In this document: positions 59,670 through 64,000 of the stretch, one piece after another
How positions within the stretch are numbered: position 1 is the first letter of the stretch
How the letters are laid out: each line of letters starts with the position of its first letter
From: Paracoccus onubensis
GTDB lineage: Bacteria; Pseudomonadota; Alphaproteobacteria; Rhodobacterales; Rhodobacteraceae
Assembly (NCBI RefSeq): GCF_003591515.1
Contig: NZ_QZCG01000001.1
Location: 1-64,000, forward strand
Direction: 5' to 3'
DNA: 64,000 bases
Notes under the pieces: model-generated
What the model was told of the DNA's origin: nothing
The model's input: the letters and a program-made list of their open reading frames with translations, nothing else
The model's database searches: none
Program-made: the position numbers and the translations under genes

Positions 59670-60617
59670 ATGCTGATGATAGGGCTGGATAAAAAGGTGG
59701 GATATTCCGTGGCGACTGGATTTGCGCAGGCCGAACTGATTGCCGCGCTTGCAGCGGTAACTGCGAACGAGCCTCGGGTCATGACGGTCCGGGCGGGCAA
59801 GGCGCTGCCGTCCGGGCCTTTCGAATCCTCTCATCGCAGCCTTCAGGCCGGGTTGCGCGACTGGGTCGAAAGCCAGACCGGCCATCCCGTAGGGTTTCTG
59901 GAACAGCTTTACACCTTTGCCGATGGCGATCGTGATCCGGGTGCCGGAACGGGAATGCGGCGGATCTCGATCAGCTATCTGGGGCTGGTGCGCGAACAGG
60001 CCGCGCCGGGCGCGGGTCAGCCGGAATGGCATGGCTGGTACGAATATTTCCCGTGGGAGGATCGCCGCGACGGGGCCGACGACCGGGCCGGAGGGCTGGA
60101 TCAGATCGCCGCAAGCCTGTCCGCATGGGCCGGCAGCGATCCGCATCTATCCGCAGAACGGCGCCAGCGCGTCGATTTCACCTTTGGCCTGAACGGCATG
60201 AACTGGAATGAGGATCTGGTGCTGCAGCGCTATGAGCTGATGTATGAGGCCGCATTGATTCCCGAGGCCGGGGGAAGCCCGGGCTTTGGCCAGCCGATGC
60301 AGGGCGATCACCGCCGCATTCTGGCCACCGGCATCGCCCGGCTGCGGGCCAAGATCAAATACCGCCCCGTCGCCTTCGAGATCATGCCCGCCAGTTTCAC
60401 CCTGCTGCAATTGCAACGCACGGTCGAGGCTCTGGTGGGTCTGAACCTGCACAAATCCAACTTCCGCCGCCAGATCGACCAGCAGGAACTGATCGAGGAA
60501 ACCGGCGAAACCACCGCCGAAACCCGGGGCCGCCCTGCCATGCTGTTCCGCTATCGCCCCTCGGTACTGGAGGCGCGGCAGATGGCCGGAACCCGTCTGC
60601 CGATTTCACGGACTTGA
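59670..60617 (+). CDS. nadQ: NAD biosynthesis regulator NadQ (Nudix-like plus winged helix)
   Basis: The protein of about 315 residues is of the COG4111 family. The N-terminal Nudix-like domain (to about residue 200, with VMTVRAGKALPSGPFESSHRSLQ and FADGDRDPGAG) lacks a clear hydrolase Nudix box. The C-terminal winged helix (LLQLQRTVEALVGLNLHKSNFRRQI, then RGRPAMLFRY) would bind DNA. In alphaproteobacteria NadQ represses nadABC in response to NAD-related metabolites. The start is uncertain: I chose the ATG at 59670 with AGGGG upstream, though the frame stays open from 59562. nadA follows 70 bp on. Confidence 0.85.
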   Translation: MLMIGLDKKVGYSVATGFAQAELIAALAAVTANEPRVMTVRAGKALPSGPFESSHRSLQAGLRDWVESQTGHPVGFLEQLYTFADGDRDPGAGTGMRRISISYLGLVREQAAPGAGQPEWHGWYEYFPWEDRRDGADDRAGGLDQIAASLSAWAGSDPHLSAERRQRVDFTFGLNGMNWNEDLVLQRYELMYEAALIPEAGGSPGFGQPMQGDHRRILATGIARLRAKIKYRPVAFEIMPASFTLLQLQRTVEALVGLNLHKSNFRRQIDQQELIEETGETTAETRGRPAMLFRYRPSVLEARQMAGTRLPISRT

Positions 60618-60640
60618 CATAAACTCACTATGAGCATAAT
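60614..60640 (+). promoter_or_regulatory. Candidate nadA promoter
   Basis: TTGACA (60614-60619) overlaps the nadQ stop codon. CATAAT (60635-60640) follows after a short 15-bp spacer. Both operator-like dyads lie on or just after it, as expected for repression. The spacer is shorter than optimal, so the real -10 may differ. Confidence 0.4.
60624..60634. promoter_or_regulatory. NadQ operator-like site 1
   Basis: CTCACTATGAG fits CTC-N5-GAG, the same pattern as the stronger site at 60651-60669. The two centres are 31 bp apart, about three helical turns. It overlaps the promoter spacer of nadA. Confidence 0.5.
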
Positions 60641-60650
60641 CCTGTCTAAA

Positions 60651-60669
60651 TATACTCGAATCGAGTATA
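60651..60669. promoter_or_regulatory. NadQ operator-like site 2
   Basis: TATACTCGA-A-TCGAGTATA is a perfect 19-bp dyad, 18 bp upstream of the nadA ATG and next to its ribosome binding site. Its position between nadQ and nadA makes it the likely NadQ operator. The identity of the binding protein is inferred from context. Confidence 0.7.
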
Positions 60670-60687
60670 AAAGAGGAGGAATGCCAG

Positions 60688-61659
60688 ATGACCACCGCAC
60701 TGCGGCTGCCCGAGCTTTTTGACCGCGTCCGTCAGGTCATTCCCGAACCGGACTGGATGCTGTTCGAGGATGATATCGCCGCGATCCTGCGCCTTAAACA
60801 GGAACGTAACGCGGTCATTCTGGCCCATAATTATCAGACGCCCGAGATCTTTCACGGTGTGGCCGATATCGTCGGCGACAGTCTGGCGCTGGCCCGCAAG
60901 GCGATCGGGGTTGATGCCGATGTGATCGTGCTGGCGGGCGTGCATTTCATGGCCGAAACCGCCAAGCTGCTGAACCCGGACAAGACAGTGCTGATCCCCG
61001 ATATGGGCGCAGGCTGTTCTCTGGCGGATTCGATCACGTCCGACGATATCATGGGACTGCGCGCGGCCCATCCCGGCGTGCCGGTCGTGACCTATGTGAA
61101 CACCTCGGCCGCGGTAAAGGCGGCGTCGGATATCTGCTGCACCTCGGGCAATGCGCTGCAGGTGGTGGAATCGCTGGGGGTGCCCCGCGTATTGATGCTG
61201 CCCGATGAATATCTGGCCCGGAACATCGCCAGCCAGACACAGGTCGAACTGATCACATGGCATGGCTATTGCGAAGTGCATGAGCGTTTCACCCCCGGCG
61301 AAGTGCGCGGGTTTCGCGATGCCTATCCGGGGGTGACGATCCTTGGCCATCCCGAATGCCCGCCCGAGGTGATTGCCGAAACCGACTATTCCGGTTCGAC
61401 CGCGGGCATGTCGGAATTCGTCGCCCGGCAGCGGCCCGAGCGGGTGCTGTTGCTGACCGAATGCTCGATGAGCGATAATGTCGCCATTCACCATCCCGAA
61501 ACCGAATTCATCCGCCCCTGCAATCTGTGCCCGCATATGAAGCGGATCAGCCTGTCGAATATCCGTCAGGCGCTTGAGGAAAACCGTCACGAAGTCACCG
61601 TCGATCCTGCCATCGCCGCCCCGGCACGCCGCGCGGTGGAACGGATGCTGGCCGTATGA
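60688..61659 (+). CDS. nadA: Quinolinate synthase NadA
   Basis: The 323-residue protein makes quinolinate from iminoaspartate and dihydroxyacetone phosphate using a [4Fe-4S] cluster. Family marks are [25 protein letters not shown] near residue 48, the Cys in [23 protein letters not shown] near 138, [15 protein letters not shown] near 225 and [13 protein letters not shown] near 285. GAGGAGG lies just upstream. An ATG 7 bases earlier is out of frame. It is the first gene of nadABC and overlaps nadB by 4 bp. Confidence 0.96.
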   Translation: MTTALRLPELFDRVRQVIPEPDWMLFEDDIAAILRLKQERNAVILAHNYQTPEIFHGVADIVGDSLALARKAIGVDADVIVLAGVHFMAETAKLLNPDKTVLIPDMGAGCSLADSITSDDIMGLRAAHPGVPVVTYVNTSAAVKAASDICCTSGNALQVVESLGVPRVLMLPDEYLARNIASQTQVELITWHGYCEVHERFTPGEVRGFRDAYPGVTILGHPECPPEVIAETDYSGSTAGMSEFVARQRPERVLLLTECSMSDNVAIHHPETEFIRPCNLCPHMKRISLSNIRQALEENRHEVTVDPAIAAPARRAVERMLAV

Positions 61660-63188
61660 GGCCCGCGCCGCCGGATCTGACCGGGCGGGTCGTCATCATC
61701 GGTGACGGCATTGCCGGGCTGGTGGCCGCGCTGGCGCTGGCGCCGCAGCCGGTCGTGCTGGTGACGCAGGCCGGTCCTGGGCAGGGCGGCTCGACCGCGC
61801 TGGCGCAGGGTGGGATCGCGGCGGCCATCGAAGCGGATGACAGTCCGGAACTGCATCTGGCCGATACGCTGGCGGCAGGCGCCGGGCTGTGCGATGCCAA
61901 CATCGCCGAAACCATCCTGCGGCAGGCGGGTGAGGCGATTGATTTTCTGGAACGTCACGGCACGCGTTTCGATCGCGATGCCTCTGGCGCGCCGGTTCTT
62001 GGGTTGGAGGCCGCGCATGGCCGCCGCCGGATCCTTCATGCTGCGGGGGACGGCTCTGGCGGCGAGATCGTGCGGGCATTGGTGGCGGCGCTGCGCCGTT
62101 GTGCCTCTGTTGCGGTGTTGGAAGGCAGGGTTGCCCGCCGGCTGCTGACCCATGACGGCGCGATTGCGGGCGTATTGTTGCAGCGTGAAGGGGCGGGCAT
62201 GGTCCTGCCCGCCCGGCAGGTGGTCATGGCCACGGGCGGCATCGGCGGGCTTTATGACGCGACCACCAATCCCGTCGGCAACTGGGGGCAGGGGATCATG
62301 CTGGCGGCGCGCGCTGGCGCTGCGCTGGCGGATATGGAATTCGTGCAGTTTCATCCCACCGCGCTGGCGGTGGGGCAGGGCAGGCTGCCCCTGATCAGCG
62401 AGGCCGTGCGCGGCGAGGGGGCGATTCTGATCAATGACCGTGGGGAACGTTTTCTTGCCGGTCATCCCGGAGGCGAGCTTGCCCCAAGGGACATCGTCGC
62501 CCGTGCCATCCATGCTGAAATGACGTCGGGGCGGCGGGTGTTTCTGAAGGCTGATAATATCGATTTCCCGACCCGGTTCCCGGCCATTACGGCGCTGTGC
62601 CGCAGCGCGGGGATTGATCCGGCGCGGGCTCCGATCCCGGTTCGTCCCGCCCAGCATTATCATATGGGTGGAATCCATACGGATGCGTTCGGGCGCAGCA
62701 CGCTTCCGGGATTGTGGGCCATTGGCGAATGCGCGGCGACCGGCCTGCACGGTGCCAATCGGCTGGCCAGCAATTCGCTGCTGGAGGCGGCGGTGATGGG
62801 CCTGAATGCCGCGCGTGATATCGCCGCCAGTCCCGGCTCGTATCCTGTCATGCCCGCAATGCCGGACCTGCCGCCCGAAGCCGATCCCGGGCAGGTCCGC
62901 GCCATCACCTCACGCCATCTGGGCATTCTGCGGGACGGGGCGTCGCTTCACGCGGCCATCGCCGGATTGCTGCCCTTGGCGCTTGGCGGGGGCGAGGCGA
63001 GTGATCCCGCCATCACCGCCCTTTCCATCGCCGTTTTTGCCGCTTTGCGACAGGAATCGCGCGGCGCCCATGCCCGCACCGATTTTCCCGCCCAAGCCGC
63101 CCATTCCGTCAGCCGGAGGATGACACTGGATCAGATCATCCAGTCCGCCCGACTGATCCTGTCCGATGATCTTGCCCGGAGTGCCTGA
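61656..63188 (+). CDS. nadB: L-aspartate oxidase NadB
   Basis: The 510-residue FAD enzyme oxidises L-aspartate to iminoaspartate, the first step of de novo NAD synthesis. [15 protein letters not shown] near residue 12 is the FAD-binding Rossmann motif, and [29 protein letters not shown] near 46-74 is a family stretch. [11 protein letters not shown] near 228 is typical of the fumarate reductase/aspartate oxidase group, and [44 protein letters not shown] near 333-377 holds active-site residues. It overlaps nadA by 4 bp and precedes nadC by 1 bp. Confidence 0.96.
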   Translation: MRPAPPDLTGRVVIIGDGIAGLVAALALAPQPVVLVTQAGPGQGGSTALAQGGIAAAIEADDSPELHLADTLAAGAGLCDANIAETILRQAGEAIDFLERHGTRFDRDASGAPVLGLEAAHGRRRILHAAGDGSGGEIVRALVAALRRCASVAVLEGRVARRLLTHDGAIAGVLLQREGAGMVLPARQVVMATGGIGGLYDATTNPVGNWGQGIMLAARAGAALADMEFVQFHPTALAVGQGRLPLISEAVRGEGAILINDRGERFLAGHPGGELAPRDIVARAIHAEMTSGRRVFLKADNIDFPTRFPAITALCRSAGIDPARAPIPVRPAQHYHMGGIHTDAFGRSTLPGLWAIGECAATGLHGANRLASNSLLEAAVMGLNAARDIAASPGSYPVMPAMPDLPPEADPGQVRAITSRHLGILRDGASLHAAIAGLLPLALGGGEASDPAITALSIAVFAALRQESRGAHARTDFPAQAAHSVSRRMTLDQIIQSARLILSDDLARSA

Positions 63189-63189
63189 T

Positions 63190-64000
63190 ATGACCCTTTC
63201 CCCCCTGCCGCGCCTGATGATGGAAGGCCCCATCCGTATCGCCCTGACCGAGGATCTGGGCCTTGCGGGCGATCTGACCTCGGCTGCGGTGATCCCCGCC
63301 GGCCACCGCTCGACCGTGACGGCAGTGGCTCGGCGCGATGGGATCGTGGCGGGGCTGGATCTGGCGGCGCTTGCGTTCGAGCTGGTTGATCAGGCCTGCC
63401 GCATGACGCGCCATCTTGCCGATGGCGATCCCGTGGCGGCGGGCGGGCGGATATTCACCGTCGAGGGACCCTCTGCCAGCCTGCTGACGGCCGAGCGCAC
63501 GGCACTGAATTTCCTGTGCCATCTGTCGGGCATCGCCACCGTGACCAACGACATCGTCCGCGCCGTGACTGGCACAAGCGCCGCCATTGCCTGCACCCGC
63601 AAGACCACGCCCGGATTACGGGCGCTGGAGAAATATGCGGTCAGGGCCGGGGGCGGGATGAACCACCGCTTTGCGCTGTCGGATGCGGTGCTGATCAAGG
63701 ACAACCATATCGCCATGACCGGCGGCATCCGCCCTGCCATCAAGGCCGCCCGCAGCAATTCCGGCCATATGGTCAAGATCGAGGTCGAGGTCGATACGCT
63801 GGCGCAGCTGCGCGAGGCGATGGAGGTCGGTGTGGACGCCGTGCTGCTGGACAACATGACGCTGGCCGAATTGCGCGAGGCCGTGGATATCGTCGCCGGG
63901 CGCGCCCTGACCGAGGCATCCGGAGGCGTCACGCTTGACAGCGCCGCCGCGATCGCCGCGACCGGGGTCGATCTGATCTCTGTCGGCTGGATCACCCATA
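63190..64000 (+). CDS. nadC: Nicotinate-nucleotide pyrophosphorylase (carboxylating) NadC, 3' end cut off
   Basis: The first 270 residues are present; the gene runs past the window end. It converts quinolinate and phosphoribosyl pyrophosphate to nicotinate mononucleotide. Visible marks are ALTEDLGLAGDLTS near residue 18, AERTALNFLCHLSGIAT near 102, CTRKTTPGLRALEKYAVRAGGGMNHR at about 136-161, DAVLIKDNHI near 168, IEVEVDT near 198, VLLDNM near 217 and ASGGVT near 243. It starts 1 bp after the nadB stop. About a dozen C-terminal residues are missing. Confidence 0.95.
   Translation, partial: MTLSPLPRLMMEGPIRIALTEDLGLAGDLTSAAVIPAGHRSTVTAVARRDGIVAGLDLAALAFELVDQACRMTRHLADGDPVAAGGRIFTVEGPSASLLTAERTALNFLCHLSGIATVTNDIVRAVTGTSAAIACTRKTTPGLRALEKYAVRAGGGMNHRFALSDAVLIKDNHIAMTGGIRPAIKAARSNSGHMVKIEVEVDTLAQLREAMEVGVDAVLLDNMTLAELREAVDIVAGRALTEASGGVTLDSAAAIAATGVDLISVGWITH

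Overview
The window is about 64 kb of high-GC DNA, packed with transporter-linked catabolic operons. It ends in a conserved NAD biosynthesis operon. Several things point to an alphaproteobacterium of the Rhodobacteraceae, most likely Paracoccus or a close relative: sulfolactate sulfo-lyase subunits of the Paracoccus type, a NadQ-type regulator ahead of nadABC, and GC-rich intergenic repeats of a kind I associate with Rhodobacterales. I see no tRNA, rRNA, CRISPR array, phage gene or transposase.

Layout. (1) 214-7960, minus strand: an eight-gene operon with a family-5 (Opp/Dpp-type) ABC importer, a glycerophosphodiester phosphodiesterase, a HAD phosphatase and a TIM-barrel sugar isomerase/epimerase. 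Its content resembles the agrocinopine (acc) operons of agrobacteria. (2) 8329-11538: a small orphan protein that may be a CNF/BLF1-like deamidase, then an NCS1 permease divergent from a GntR-type regulator. (3) 11811-16212: a three-subunit molybdenum hydroxylase of the PaoABC type, divergent from a TetR regulator whose likely operator fills the promoter spacer. (4) 16468-17856: an ammonium transporter. (5) 18219-25201: an organosulfur operon (SsuCBA-type importer, NtaA/DszA-type flavin monooxygenase, DszC/SfnC-type acyl-CoA-dehydrogenase-like oxygenase) followed by a four-domain rhodanese. (6) 26589-31054: a GntR/UTRA regulator divergent from suyA-suyB-slcC-comC, which degrades 3-sulfolactate to pyruvate and sulfite. 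(7) 31085-41374: a LacI regulator with a perfect operator, a sugar ABC importer, an SDR, a zinc alcohol dehydrogenase, a kinase resembling sulfofructose kinase YihV, a LacD/YihT-type class I aldolase and an enolase-superfamily enzyme. (8) 41442-50132: an FCD-type GntR regulator, a second sugar ABC importer, an SDR, a DgoD-like sugar-acid dehydratase, an HpcH/HpaI aldolase and an SMP-30 lactonase, which together form a non-phosphorylative Entner-Doudoroff set. (9) 50273-59409: a TRAP transporter operon with a beta-keto acid cleavage enzyme, a bicupin and an HpcH/HpaI aldolase, divergent from an IclR regulator, plus a metal-dependent hydrolase. (10) 59670-64000: nadQ, two operator-like sites, nadA, nadB and the start of nadC.

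How the genes work together. From about 18 to 41 kb, most genes have known or plausible roles with organic sulfur. The most interesting reading is a sulfosugar locus. The LacI-controlled ABC system and the YihV/YihT-like pair would make sulfolactaldehyde. A dehydrogenase, in the window or elsewhere, would make sulfolactate. SlcC and ComC would then interconvert the sulfolactate enantiomers, and SuyAB would release sulfite. No recognisable sulfoquinovose isomerase, sulfoquinovosidase or sulfite oxidase is present, so this remains an inference.

Three copies of a dispersed hairpin repeat lie at gene 3' ends (about 22-81, 11555-11731 and 50142-50271). One copy carries a nested 39-bp palindromic insertion.
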